Below the pieces are notes generated by a model. It was not told the DNA's origin and did not search any database. It saw nothing but the letters and a program-made list of their open reading frames with translations. The translations under genes were made by a program, and so were the position numbers. Positions 18,101 to 26,706 of a stretch of 64,000 nucleotides of DNA are shown piece after piece. How positions within the stretch are numbered: the stretch's first letter is position 1; every line of letters starts with the position of its first letter. The DNA is from Clostridia bacterium (GTDB lineage: Bacteria; Bacillota; Clostridia; Oscillospirales; Acutalibacteraceae), in contig JAFWAC010000034.1 in assembly GCA_017507805.1 (NCBI GenBank), positions 114,735 to 178,734 of the forward strand, given 5' to 3'.

Positions 18101-20872
18101 CAAATCAATACGCAAAATTTCCTTGTTGCGGTAGGTGCGGCAGGGAATGCCGCTATCAGAAGAAAAGGAAACCTTTTTAGCGGTTGCAAAATCGCTGTAC
18201 CTTTCCATTCGGTAATATCCCGGTGTTTCAACCGTTATGTCCGCAAACTGCTTCACAACCTTAAGTCCTGCAACATCCTGCTGCGCACCGATTTTATCGG
18301 AATCGCGAACACTGTGAACGGTATACACACGTTCCTGTCTGTAAGCAGGGCGGTTGTTTATGTGGTCTGCTGCTCTGCGCACCAAAATCTGACCGTCTGC
18401 CGTGAGGTACTGCATTTCGTAATACTTACCGCCGAGTGTGAAAAACTGACCGGGCAGGTACTTTTGATATATATGACCGCTAAGCTCGGCACCCAGGTAA
18501 TACCTTTCGCCCTTTTCGTCCTCTGCAACATAGCCTGCGGACTTAAGCTTGCTAACATAGGCCGCCTTGAAATCCTTATTATCGATAAAATAGACTATTT
18601 CTATTTTACCCTTTTTCATATTAAAGCTTTCAGCAACCTTTATTACATCAGAACCAAATTCCTCATTTTCAAGTCTGATTGTCTTAAATGACGCGGCGTC
18701 CACCCTTTCGGTGTAGCTGCCCTGCAGCTCGGAAATTTCCTGCAGTGAAGCATAACAATTATAAATCTCAAACCAAAGCTGCTTTTTCAAATCAAAGATG
18801 CGGACACCCAAAAGCGAAAGCTCTTTCTCCAGCGTTTCGGCTGAAACCCTGACCGTACTCATCATAAGCATAAGTCTGAGTGCAGTATTGCGGTGACTGC
18901 GGGTGTAATCGGCAACGATATAAGGAATAGCCTTAGCATCGGTCTCAAAGATGGAGGCATTTTCTGCCATATAATCCTTAAGCAGATAATCCTGCGAAAT
19001 AACATTTATAAAGCCCTGCTCGGTTGTTCTGGTGGAAAAATCCCTTAAAACCTCGAACATATTAAAGGCTTCGTCCTCAACCGTGATATAGCTGTTTTTC
19101 TCTGCCGAAGCGCTCCAAAGATTCGGTGAGGTTTCAAAATGCTCATCCATAGCCTCCTGACTTGTCGGGAGACCTGCATATCGCGTTAAATCGTAGTAAT
19201 ACTGTCTGCCAATCCAGCGGATATCGGTAACAGGGAATGCCTCACCGCCGTACCAGCGGGTTTTGGAAACCTGATTTTTAAGTGCGGCAAAGGAAAGCTC
19301 AGTTCCAACACCCAAGTATCTTGAAATGTTTGGAATAAGTCTGTGGTGCAGGTATTCATCATCGGTTTCCCAGCACATATAGGAGGATGTGCCCAAATGC
19401 TTGTTTGTTGCCGAAACCTCGGTAATACCTGTCATAAGGATATGTGACATTGCGTCTACCAGACCGTCACAGTTTTTATCGCACAGGCAGTAGGTGATTT
19501 CGTTGTCAGCCTCTGCCTTGCACTGCTTAACAATAAGGTTAAGACCTATCTGTGCCGTGGAAATGAGCTTTGAAGGCTCAATAACAATCACAAAGCCGAC
19601 CTTTTCCAAAAATTCGCAATTTTTGTGGTGAAGCTCAATATCAAGCACCGCTGAACGGGTGATTATACCTATATCAAGCTCCTCGGGCTGTTCGCCAAGC
19701 ACACCTATTTTCCACATAAAGGGAATATTTGTGACCGACTGCACACCCTTTTCTATCCAAGCGGTGATATCCTCCTCAACGGAGTGTCTGCCAAGCACAA
19801 CCAACACCTTTTTATGGGCAAGCAATGCCCTGTTCATGGGATAGAAGGCATAAGGAATAAGGTCATTATAGAAGGGATTATTAAAGAGAATGCTCTTTCC
19901 GTTAAGCAAATCAAGGGAGGAATAGAGATAGTTATGGTCTATCGAAAAGCCTGTTTTATTTAATGCCTTAAAATAGGTTGCAAAGCTTACGGTTTTCGGG
20001 TCCTCGCTCTTTTCAAGCTCGCGGATGATTTCATCGGTGGTGACATCATAAGCCAAGGCATTATTAACGCTTGTGTTTTCGGTGAGAAGCTTATCACCGA
20101 AAATTGAGCGCAAAAACTTTCTTAAAAGTGAGTAGTTCACCGTTTTGTAGGCATCCTCATCCTCACCTAAAATATCTCCTGTGTACTCACCCTTGGTGGC
20201 ACCGTCAAGATAAAAGAAAAGCTCACCGACTACGATTATACCGAAAACAGGATAAAAGAGAGATTTCAGCAAACCCTCATAGTAAAATTTGCGGCTTACC
20301 AACATCAAAAGCGCCGAAATAATCAGTGCGCTGTAATAGAAAACCTTTAACAGACCTCTTGTCTGGGCATAATTTTCCTTTAAGCACCACATACCCTTTT
20401 CGGGGAAATATTCATAAAAGGCGCCGGCAATTTTGGTGTAAACCGTGCTGTCTGTCCTGACAGCCTTGCGCATAATTCCCAAGGCAATATCCTTAACAAC
20501 CAGATAGGCTGTAATTATAGCCGTGTTTGCAATAAAGAATATCCAGAAATTAAGATTAATGCTTTTTATAAACCTGTTTATAAAGCTTGCAATCATTATA
20601 ATAATATCGGATATTTTTTCGGGCATCCAAGAAAATGCCGCCAAGCTATTAAGCCAGACAGGAATATTGTTTATCAGCTTAATAAGCCAATCGCAAATGT
20701 TATCAGCCAAAATCATTGCCGCAATAACATAAATGAGAGCTACAACCGGCATCCAGAGCTGACGGCTTCTTTCGCTTTTGGGGAGGTTTACCTTTTGCCC
20801 CAAAATACAAAGAGCAATAAAAGGAAGAATGGCGGCAACCATTTTCACTATATTCAAAACGGTATTAATCAT
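15116..20872 (-). CDS. Giant membrane protein with zinc cluster, HExxH peptidase (DA1-like) and transglutaminase-like domains
   Basis: 1918 residues. Residues 1-230 contain about six TM helices. Residues 350-490 read like a worn superfamily-2 helicase core (LDIGIITRSAVLD, VGFVIVIEPSKLI, VSATNKH) without a P-loop. A Pro/Glu/Lys-rich linker spans about 1045-1217. Next come a LIM-like zinc cluster (Cys1305, 1308, 1327, 1330), a metallopeptidase motif HELTH with His1422, Glu1423, His1426 and likely third ligand Glu1452, and a transglutaminase-like triad Cys1731 (AVCAGYA), His1757 (THAWN), Asp1772 (LDTTWGD). The zinc cluster plus peptidase resembles DA1 proteins. ATG at 20872 overlaps the upstream stop by eight bases with GGGAGGAA upstream. 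Function unknown; a protein-processing or crosslinking effector at the membrane is inferred. Confidence 0.8.
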   Translation of the reverse strand: MINTVLNIVKMVAAILPFIALCILGQKVNLPKSERSRQLWMPVVALIYVIAAMILADNICDWLIKLINNIPVWLNSLAAFSWMPEKISDIIIMIASFINRFIKSINLNFWIFFIANTAIITAYLVVKDIALGIMRKAVRTDSTVYTKIAGAFYEYFPEKGMWCLKENYAQTRGLLKVFYYSALIISALLMLVSRKFYYEGLLKSLFYPVFGIIVVGELFFYLDGATKGEYTGDILGEDEDAYKTVNYSLLRKFLRSIFGDKLLTENTSVNNALAYDVTTDEIIRELEKSEDPKTVSFATYFKALNKTGFSIDHNYLYSSLDLLNGKSILFNNPFYNDLIPYAFYPMNRALLAHKKVLVVLGRHSVEEDITAWIEKGVQSVTNIPFMWKIGVLGEQPEELDIGIITRSAVLDIELHHKNCEFLEKVGFVIVIEPSKLISTAQIGLNLIVKQCKAEADNEITYCLCDKNCDGLVDAMSHILMTGITEVSATNKHLGTSSYMCWETDDEYLHHRLIPNISRYLGVGTELSFAALKNQVSKTRWYGGEAFPVTDIRWIGRQYYYDLTRYAGLPTSQEAMDEHFETSPNLWSASAEKNSYITVEDEAFNMFEVLRDFSTRTTEQGFINVISQDYLLKDYMAENASIFETDAKAIPYIVADYTRSHRNTALRLMLMMSTVRVSAETLEKELSLLGVRIFDLKKQLWFEIYNCYASLQEISELQGSYTERVDAASFKTIRLENEEFGSDVIKVAESFNMKKGKIEIVYFIDNKDFKAAYVSKLKSAGYVAEDEKGERYYLGAELSGHIYQKYLPGQFFTLGGKYYEMQYLTADGQILVRRAADHINNRPAYRQERVYTVHSVRDSDKIGAQQDVAGLKVVKQFADITVETPGYYRMERYSDFATAKKVSFSSDSGIPCRTYRNKEILRIDLPELDGKLNDNIRYTVTLLFNEIFRTLFAENQAFICAVTEDIDLPEGVNPLTYSIKGEGCSNGTNSIYIIEDSQLDLGLTVAVERNLERIFKIIHDYLNWHSITLENSLNPPSEPIPPIIFTDTEEEENSKKKGIFSKIGRGIKKIFEKIKGWFKKKPKEETPTEGDEPVDGELPPQEPEKPEEENTTPETEGEQPEEETTPTEDTEQEKEAPAEDEKEPKGIFGWLKRKKRKNPEKPEEPEATEEQPEAEAEEPAKTAEEAEPQAEAPTDPEPEETDAEGVAKEAAEVTEMPFRNEIVSPAENTADTKAGFSVERKPYHERYYTLFGADEEPTQLDLRGTLEYLSAMGMDRNALKQARENKNVAEMVEATFKPGKPDSRYCDFCGCEIYGVEYETLADGRDRCMACSRTAIKTGEEFRKIFEDVKRNMEAFFGIRINVGIKVQMVNSKTLHKRLGQAFVPTPKSDGRVLGVAISDKNGYTLLVENGSPRMASMLTMAHELTHIWQYINWDDRAIRRKYGRKMRLEIYEGMAKWVEIQYAYLINEPATAKREEIITAYRDDEYGRGFLRYRANYPFSLGTVITKPTPFLDRETPLKPEYCGAFTVIMPKDPNALTPEDGDNNSGNGGATPAEPIKGPVNRTPGKVNMYAYGLLSGEEKRFYDAALQAVNDFVPELAVTDITITDTQVNKIIDFVQRDHPEIFWFQHGATYYFDTVTHIVNRVEFEYCMPRAEAEKRQKKLDTAVKAFMSGITSSMSDYEATLHIYENIIRLVDYDTVGLERQNGNISSDIPDDLRSIYGVFVNKKAVCAGYAKATQYLLNLCGIECTYVTSDTHAWNMVKLEGDYYHLDTTWGDGTDTKKEKAQSEAISYDCFCITTAELSRLDAHTPVSEFPLPVCTATKCNYHRRHGLFFEKYDFNKIRSVVCRSVDFERFDVSFKFADEKVFSEAKTALIDNAKFREIIQFSNLKSNHRVGNAYMYSSSNEKLTIALHLTKL

Positions 20873-22958
20873 ACATTTCCTCCCTCTGCACCTTTATAGC
20901 CTTAATATAATCCACAGGAAGCTCCACCATATTTCCGGGCTGCATAAACTCGATTTTCCGTTCGTTTTCCTCATAATGAACATCGTAGCTGTACGGCTCA
21001 GGTCTGGTGAAATCGTAATTAAACGGCTCAACCTCTCTGCCAACAAGGAGACTATAATCAATATTGCCTGCGAAAGCCTCGCTCACCTCACGCAATCTTT
21101 CCTCAACACAGTTGTAATGGAAGCGCAGGACAGCATACTGCCGCGAGCTTTCAGACTCGGTAATTCCAAGCACCGAAAACTCCCGCATAACATTGCAGGC
21201 GTGGCTTAAATACTTTGAAAAGCGTTCAAGTCCTAACTTTATTTTAAAGCAAATCTCGCCCATAACGGCGTTAAACTGCTTTATCAGCTTAACAAGTCTT
21301 TGCCTCATAACCACAATATAGGCAAAGCCCGAAGCCAAAAACAAGCCGAAAACAACCGCAACCGTAACAAGTGAAAAGGTAAAGGAGCCTGCGGTGTTAA
21401 AGCTACTGAAAAGCAGGGGCAAAAAGCCGATGAAATATGCCGCCAAGGCAATAAGCGCGGTTATAACCGTCTTTTTCTTGGTCATTCTTTCGGAAATATT
21501 TTTGCGTATTTTTTTGTCACTGCAGTCCAGCTCCTCGCGGTATTTCGCAGTATCAAAGAGATGGGTTGTAACGGTTGAAACCATATTGGCTTCTTCCTCC
21601 GCAAGGCGATAGAAAACATCCTCGCGTTGGTTTTCGTTAAGTCTTAATGCAAGGTCATCCTGAACAAAATTTTTACTGCGAAAATCCTCACGCACCGCCT
21701 GCTTTACGGCACGGCGAGGCTCGCGGAGGTAACGGACAAAGCTTTTACCTATCGAATGGTACTGCTCATCCCAATAATTGTACTCATTATCGGGGCAATC
21801 GGTCGAAAGCCCGATTTTGTCATACTCACCATAAAGCTCACCCTCGCGGATTTCAGGATTCATTTTCACAAGGACGCGCTCGTTGGAAATAAAGCGTCTC
21901 CTTACCTCCTCCTCCGAGATAGGCTCAGCCATGCTTGCCTTTTCAAAAGCAAGACGGTTTGCCAAAATCCGTCTTGTAAGCTCAAGGCGCATTGCAAACT
22001 CGGTAAAGGTAGCCTTGGTTTTCATCCTGTCGGTAACGGTTTCGGCACGATAGAGCTTATAGGGTTGGAGCACACCGCTTGGAACCTCATTTTGACCAAG
22101 CACTGCCAAGAAGGAAAGGAACTGAATGTAAGAGCCGCTTTTTCGAATGTGATTTTGATACTCCACCTCGCAAATAACAAAACGCATCTGGGAAGGATAG
22201 AGATTGTCATCACAGAAATTCACATACTCCAAATCCTCATGCTTTTTCCATGCAGAATTAAATATTTCATCCTCGCAGGCATTCGTTCTCTCCGAAACCG
22301 CAATCACACTTGCGGGAACATTTTCAAGCATGGCACCGTTTAAAAAGCTTTTTGAAAGTATCTCATACCTGTCGGCAAGGGCGCGGTACTGCTCAACCTC
22401 AGCCGCTGTGAGATTCATTTCATCAAGGAGCCTAAAATATTCAACATCTATCGGAGTATCGCCCAAAAGCTTTTCATTCCACCAATCAGGACAGCTCGGC
22501 TTTTTTTGCATAGGCGAGCCCAAAAGCCAGATTGCAAGTCTTGTGAGGGGGCTTTGCGAGGCTTTTATATAATTTTCATGCTTCAAAGCTCTGAAGTGCA
22601 GGATTTTTTCGGCACATTCTTTTACTGCCGTCTCACAGCCTTCAGGGCTTTCAAGCTCACTGTCAGAGATATAAAAATCGGGTATATTTTCGGTGGTATC
22701 AACAAAATCAAAGGGATTTCTCCTGTCAATACATTCCCGTCCGAAGGTTTCACCGTCCTGCACGATAATAGCGCGCCACTGCGCCTCGTGAGCTACTGCC
22801 GCCTTAAGCTCAGGCACAGCCTGCTCCAGGGTTTCGCCTTCGGGATTCCAGACACAAAAGGTGTAACCGCCCTTATTTAAAAGCGCCCTTAATGCATAGG
22901 AATATTTTTCCTTGATGTTATCTATCAAGGCTTCACCGCAAACAATAACCGTAAACAA
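20865..22958 (-). CDS. Two-TM protein of unknown family, tubulin/vWA operon component
   Basis: A 697-residue protein that I do not recognise. The N-terminus (FTVIVCGEALIDNIKEKY, then RAIIVQDGETFG near residue 80) alternates strands and helices and could be an alpha/beta domain. A long charged helical middle follows. Two TM helices lie near residues 495-515 and 527-549, and a helical segment and Pro/Tyr-rich C-terminus follow. TTG at 22958 is chosen because AGGCGGTGAT precedes it by a good distance and the domain begins there; the farther TTG at 23000 lacks an RBS. It lies between the tubulin-like and giant-protein genes and overlaps the latter, so it is probably a stoichiometric partner. Confidence 0.75.
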   Translation of the reverse strand: MFTVIVCGEALIDNIKEKYSYALRALLNKGGYTFCVWNPEGETLEQAVPELKAAVAHEAQWRAIIVQDGETFGRECIDRRNPFDFVDTTENIPDFYISDSELESPEGCETAVKECAEKILHFRALKHENYIKASQSPLTRLAIWLLGSPMQKKPSCPDWWNEKLLGDTPIDVEYFRLLDEMNLTAAEVEQYRALADRYEILSKSFLNGAMLENVPASVIAVSERTNACEDEIFNSAWKKHEDLEYVNFCDDNLYPSQMRFVICEVEYQNHIRKSGSYIQFLSFLAVLGQNEVPSGVLQPYKLYRAETVTDRMKTKATFTEFAMRLELTRRILANRLAFEKASMAEPISEEEVRRRFISNERVLVKMNPEIREGELYGEYDKIGLSTDCPDNEYNYWDEQYHSIGKSFVRYLREPRRAVKQAVREDFRSKNFVQDDLALRLNENQREDVFYRLAEEEANMVSTVTTHLFDTAKYREELDCSDKKIRKNISERMTKKKTVITALIALAAYFIGFLPLLFSSFNTAGSFTFSLVTVAVVFGLFLASGFAYIVVMRQRLVKLIKQFNAVMGEICFKIKLGLERFSKYLSHACNVMREFSVLGITESESSRQYAVLRFHYNCVEERLREVSEAFAGNIDYSLLVGREVEPFNYDFTRPEPYSYDVHYEENERKIEFMQPGNMVELPVDYIKAIKVQREEMYD

Positions 22959-23026
22959 ATAATCACCGCCTGTGGTCTGAGGGACGATACAGTCCCCCAA
23001 ACCGAAATATTAAAATGCCGATTAAA

Positions 23027-26000
23027 TTATAAGCTGAATTCCGCTGTTTCGGATACATCGAGGTCAACGATTTTTTCGTAGATTTTCTTTTCAATCGTCT
23101 GAATAACATCGTTGGACTTAACATCAATATGATTGTCGCCCATAAATACCTTCGGGAATGCCTCATAATTTGCCACAAGAAGCTTATAATGCTTTACAAG
23201 AAGCTTTGCGAAAATGGGATTTACATCGTCCGTATCGGCAAAGGTCGCAATTTCTCCCTGCAAAATATCAAAGATTGCCTCAACCATAACCTCTAATTCA
23301 GCGGCATCCTTCTTAGGCAGAGAATTCCAATAAAGCAAGGGAAGCTCGAATATGGATGTAGCCTCCTTCTTGGTCTTTGCGATTTCAAGGCGATCCTTTT
23401 CGTCAATAAACTCGCAACGGTCAAGCGAATCCAGACTCCTTGCAAAGGTGGTCTTTTCATAGAGTGTGCTGTTTGCAAACTCCTTCTCTCTTATAGCAGT
23501 TGCCTCGGTATCAATAGACCTTACGGCATAACGGTCAAAATAAAGGGCATCAAGCACCTCAAAGAGGCGGTCACACTTGGTGTGATTTGAAACGATAAGC
23601 TTTTTAAAGCCGTTTCTGCCGTCCTTATATCTGTATACAAACTTCTCGGCATCATGAATGGAGCTTAAATGCTTGTTGATAAACTTGTAGATAAAGCCGT
23701 AAATCATAGCCTGATGTATGCTCTTCATAAGGCAACGCTGATAGCCTCTGGGATCAATCTCAGGAAGCACGGAAATAGAGTTCCAGCGCTTGTCAATATG
23801 AGGTGTGATAACGGGATTAAGGCGGTTATCGGGGCCAATCTTGGTCATATACTCCTGATAAGCGGTAAAGTATTCACCAACACCCTCACTGCTTGCAGGG
23901 GCATCTATGCAATGCTCAAGCTCCTCAACGGGCATATCGGGTGAGCACATTTTCTGAAGCTGTGTAGGCATAATATCATAGATTGAACGGAAGAAGTGCA
24001 GCTCGTACTTTGAAACGGTGTCCGAAGCGTTTTTAGCGTCAAATCGTCTGGGCATCTTAACACCCTCGCCCTCCTCGAGGTACTTATTGTAGGCAATAGC
24101 ATCTACCTCGCGGCTCTCGTCAAAGTCCTTGCGGGTGATGCAGGGGCTTGAAAGATGTCTACCCTTGTTAATTATGGTTTCAACATAGGCATTAATCTCT
24201 GAATAAGAGTTTCCGCGCGCCTTAAGCTCCTCTTTTTCAAGCTCGTTTGTGGTTTCGTCTGCAGCGCACAGGCATCTCATCTTATGCTCAAGTGCGATTG
24301 CGCGCAAAATGTCAACATCGATAATCTGGTCGCACTTATCCGAAACAATTTCCTTGTAAAGCTCAATGATAACGGTGTCAAACACATCCTGAACGGTATC
24401 GTCCGAAAGGACATCATACTTAAGCTTTTCTCCAACCTTGGCATTACTCTTAACCGCATCATAAATACCGCTGTTAAGCTTAAAGTCATTCTGACCGCCG
24501 TTAGCCGGCAAAGCCTGAATAGAAACCAATTTCTTGAGCAGGGTTGGATTGCCGAAAAGGTTAAGCACGCAGTCGCCGTTATTAAATTCAATGCTTGAAA
24601 GAATTGTTTTCTTTTTCTTTTCAATACCCACGATTTTCTTTTCAAATGAATCGTAGAAATTCTCAAAAGCTTCTATAAGTCTGTCAATATATGTTCTTGC
24701 CTCCAAGCATACATAGTACCTAAAGAATTTGTCATACCAGCTTGAAAGGTTTCCGGCATAAGCAGTTAAAAGCTGAGCGCACTTAAGCTTTGCGCCCTCA
24801 ACAGGCAAATTAGCCTCATCACAGGAAACGCACATTGACTGCAAGCCTGTTTCCTTGCCGCCGCCAAAGACCTGAAAAACAGAAACATCTCTTACCTTTG
24901 AATTTTCATCGTTATCGCCCTTGCCTGTTTTACGCCAAGCGCCGAATTTGTTTATCTCAATCTCGGAAGCGAAATCAGCATCCATGGGTGCGGTTTCGGT
25001 CTCGGAAGCAAGCTGGTCTCTGAGCTTGTAAAGCAGGTAACGCATTGCGTTGGGGTGCATTGCATTACCGTCTATTGAAAGGAAGGACTCAAGCATAAAG
25101 GGCTCGGCATTCTTGCTCATCTTTTCCTTGCCGTCAAACACGCTTTCAATGAAGGGCTTAACAATGTTTCTGATTGCAGGAATGTTTATAATATCCTCGT
25201 ATGCAGAGATGGTTGCAAATCTGTCCTTAAGGCTGACGCCCTCGGGGGTTACATCCTTGCACTTTGTAAAGTTCTTAACTGTTTTGGTGTAATTTGCGTT
25301 GGAAACATAGAGATTGGAAGCTCTGTTTACAAGCTCGGAAATATAATTTTCCACTGCGGGCAATGCCTTTGATGTGGAATTCTTTTGCAGGAATTTTCTG
25401 TTCTTGGGGATGATGTAATCCTCGTTCATCATCTTTGAAAATTCGTCAGTTCCGGTTTCAAGCTTAGAGGTATAAATCCTGCCGCGGTTAGGCTCACGCT
25501 TGCCGGCGGTGCTTGCCTGGTCAAATTCCTTTTTCTTGTCCCAATACTCGCTGTCATAAACAAGCCAGGAGTTTTCAATCATTTCCCTGCGTGCCTTTTC
25601 ATCGGCAGCATCTCCCGAATGACCGATAATACGCTTCTCAACCCATTCAAGAGCTATGTAATCGCGGATTGCCTCATAGGGATAGCGTACAACAGAAGCG
25701 CCAGCGCCGCCGAAACGGCTTCTGCCAAGCTTGCGGTCGTCCAAGAACTCCTTAAGAACATTGTCCTCCTTACTTGAGGCGCTTCTGTTCATCGGGCCGA
25801 TACACTGCTCATAGATAGAATGTGCAACATAATCCTCGTACTGAGCAACCTTTTCCATATTAAATTCGTCCGAATCGGTTCTGTCAAACAGGAAGCAGAA
25901 ATCATAAGGCAGGCAGGAAAGCTTTTCGTTGGCACCTGCTGTGGTGGGAACGGTTATGTGCATATTTTTGTAGCGTCTGAGCTCCGGCACAGCCTCAAAG

Positions 26001-26683
26001 AAGGGACGCATCATAAATGCATTTATTTCCTTAATGGTAGCATAGCCGTTGCGCTGCATACTCTTTCTCTCGCTGTAGGAGGGCTTGTTGCAGTCCATAA
26101 CGCCGGGCATAATGAAGAAGCCGCGTATAATAGCGGAGGATTCGGGGTAGTTCTTTGTGATATAGTTTCTTATAAGCATTGCAACTATCATAGCAATACC
26201 CGAACCTGTACCACCGGCAACGGTTGAAGCCACAACAACCTTAACGGTCTGCTTTTTGTCAGAGCCGTCCTTGAGATAAAGCGCATCAATAGCATCGTAA
26301 AGGGCGCTTATTCTGCCCTGACGGATTGTGGCATTGAGTGCCAGACGGGAAATTGCACGAATCTGTCCCGCACCCTCGGAAACGGTCTTGCCGTTTATAA
26401 TCATATTGTTGGGGAACCACTCTGTGCGTGCCTCATCATCCTGAATAAGATAATCCCTGATTGTTCTGGGAGAGGAGGTCTGAATAGCAGTAATATTAAT
26501 ATTATCGTCTGCCGCCTGAAGGTCGTTTACATCGGTATCAAGAATAACAAAACGGCTTTTGGAAAGATCGTCCTTCTTTGCCAGCTCTGATACCTTTCTG
26601 ATGGTTCTTGAACCGATACCGCCAACACCCACAAAAAGTGTTGCCGGAACCTTATTTCCCTTTACTGTTTCTTTTGCTTTCAT
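23027..26683 (-). CDS. Tubulin/FtsZ-like protein (Tubulin_2 type), very large
   Basis: About 1218 residues. The N-terminal domain carries a glycine-rich first loop, LFVGVGGIGSR at 16-26, an acidic turn VILDTDVND, and the tubulin signature VAGGTGSGIA at 155-164, which binds the nucleotide phosphates. These mark the FtsZ/tubulin superfamily, here the large Tubulin_2-like branch. The remaining 800 residues are mainly helical and unrecognised. ATG at 26683 has GGTGA eight bases upstream; ATG at 26707, overlapping the vWA stop (TAATG), is the alternative. No TM helices are seen, so it is cytosolic. Family knowledge: related proteins occur beside vWA genes and are proposed to remodel membranes. GTP-driven polymerisation is inferred. 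Confidence 0.85.
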   Translation of the reverse strand: MKAKETVKGNKVPATLFVGVGGIGSRTIRKVSELAKKDDLSKSRFVILDTDVNDLQAADDNINITAIQTSSPRTIRDYLIQDDEARTEWFPNNMIINGKTVSEGAGQIRAISRLALNATIRQGRISALYDAIDALYLKDGSDKKQTVKVVVASTVAGGTGSGIAMIVAMLIRNYITKNYPESSAIIRGFFIMPGVMDCNKPSYSERKSMQRNGYATIKEINAFMMRPFFEAVPELRRYKNMHITVPTTAGANEKLSCLPYDFCFLFDRTDSDEFNMEKVAQYEDYVAHSIYEQCIGPMNRSASSKEDNVLKEFLDDRKLGRSRFGGAGASVVRYPYEAIRDYIALEWVEKRIIGHSGDAADEKARREMIENSWLVYDSEYWDKKKEFDQASTAGKREPNRGRIYTSKLETGTDEFSKMMNEDYIIPKNRKFLQKNSTSKALPAVENYISELVNRASNLYVSNANYTKTVKNFTKCKDVTPEGVSLKDRFATISAYEDIINIPAIRNIVKPFIESVFDGKEKMSKNAEPFMLESFLSIDGNAMHPNAMRYLLYKLRDQLASETETAPMDADFASEIEINKFGAWRKTGKGDNDENSKVRDVSVFQVFGGGKETGLQSMCVSCDEANLPVEGAKLKCAQLLTAYAGNLSSWYDKFFRYYVCLEARTYIDRLIEAFENFYDSFEKKIVGIEKKKKTILSSIEFNNGDCVLNLFGNPTLLKKLVSIQALPANGGQNDFKLNSGIYDAVKSNAKVGEKLKYDVLSDDTVQDVFDTVIIELYKEIVSDKCDQIIDVDILRAIALEHKMRCLCAADETTNELEKEELKARGNSYSEINAYVETIINKGRHLSSPCITRKDFDESREVDAIAYNKYLEEGEGVKMPRRFDAKNASDTVSKYELHFFRSIYDIMPTQLQKMCSPDMPVEELEHCIDAPASSEGVGEYFTAYQEYMTKIGPDNRLNPVITPHIDKRWNSISVLPEIDPRGYQRCLMKSIHQAMIYGFIYKFINKHLSSIHDAEKFVYRYKDGRNGFKKLIVSNHTKCDRLFEVLDALYFDRYAVRSIDTEATAIREKEFANSTLYEKTTFARSLDSLDRCEFIDEKDRLEIAKTKKEATSIFELPLLYWNSLPKKDAAELEVMVEAIFDILQGEIATFADTDDVNPIFAKLLVKHYKLLVANYEAFPKVFMGDNHIDVKSNDVIQTIEKKIYEKIVDLDVSETAEFSL

Positions 26684-26706
26684 AATAAAATCACCGTTAC
26701 CTTTCA

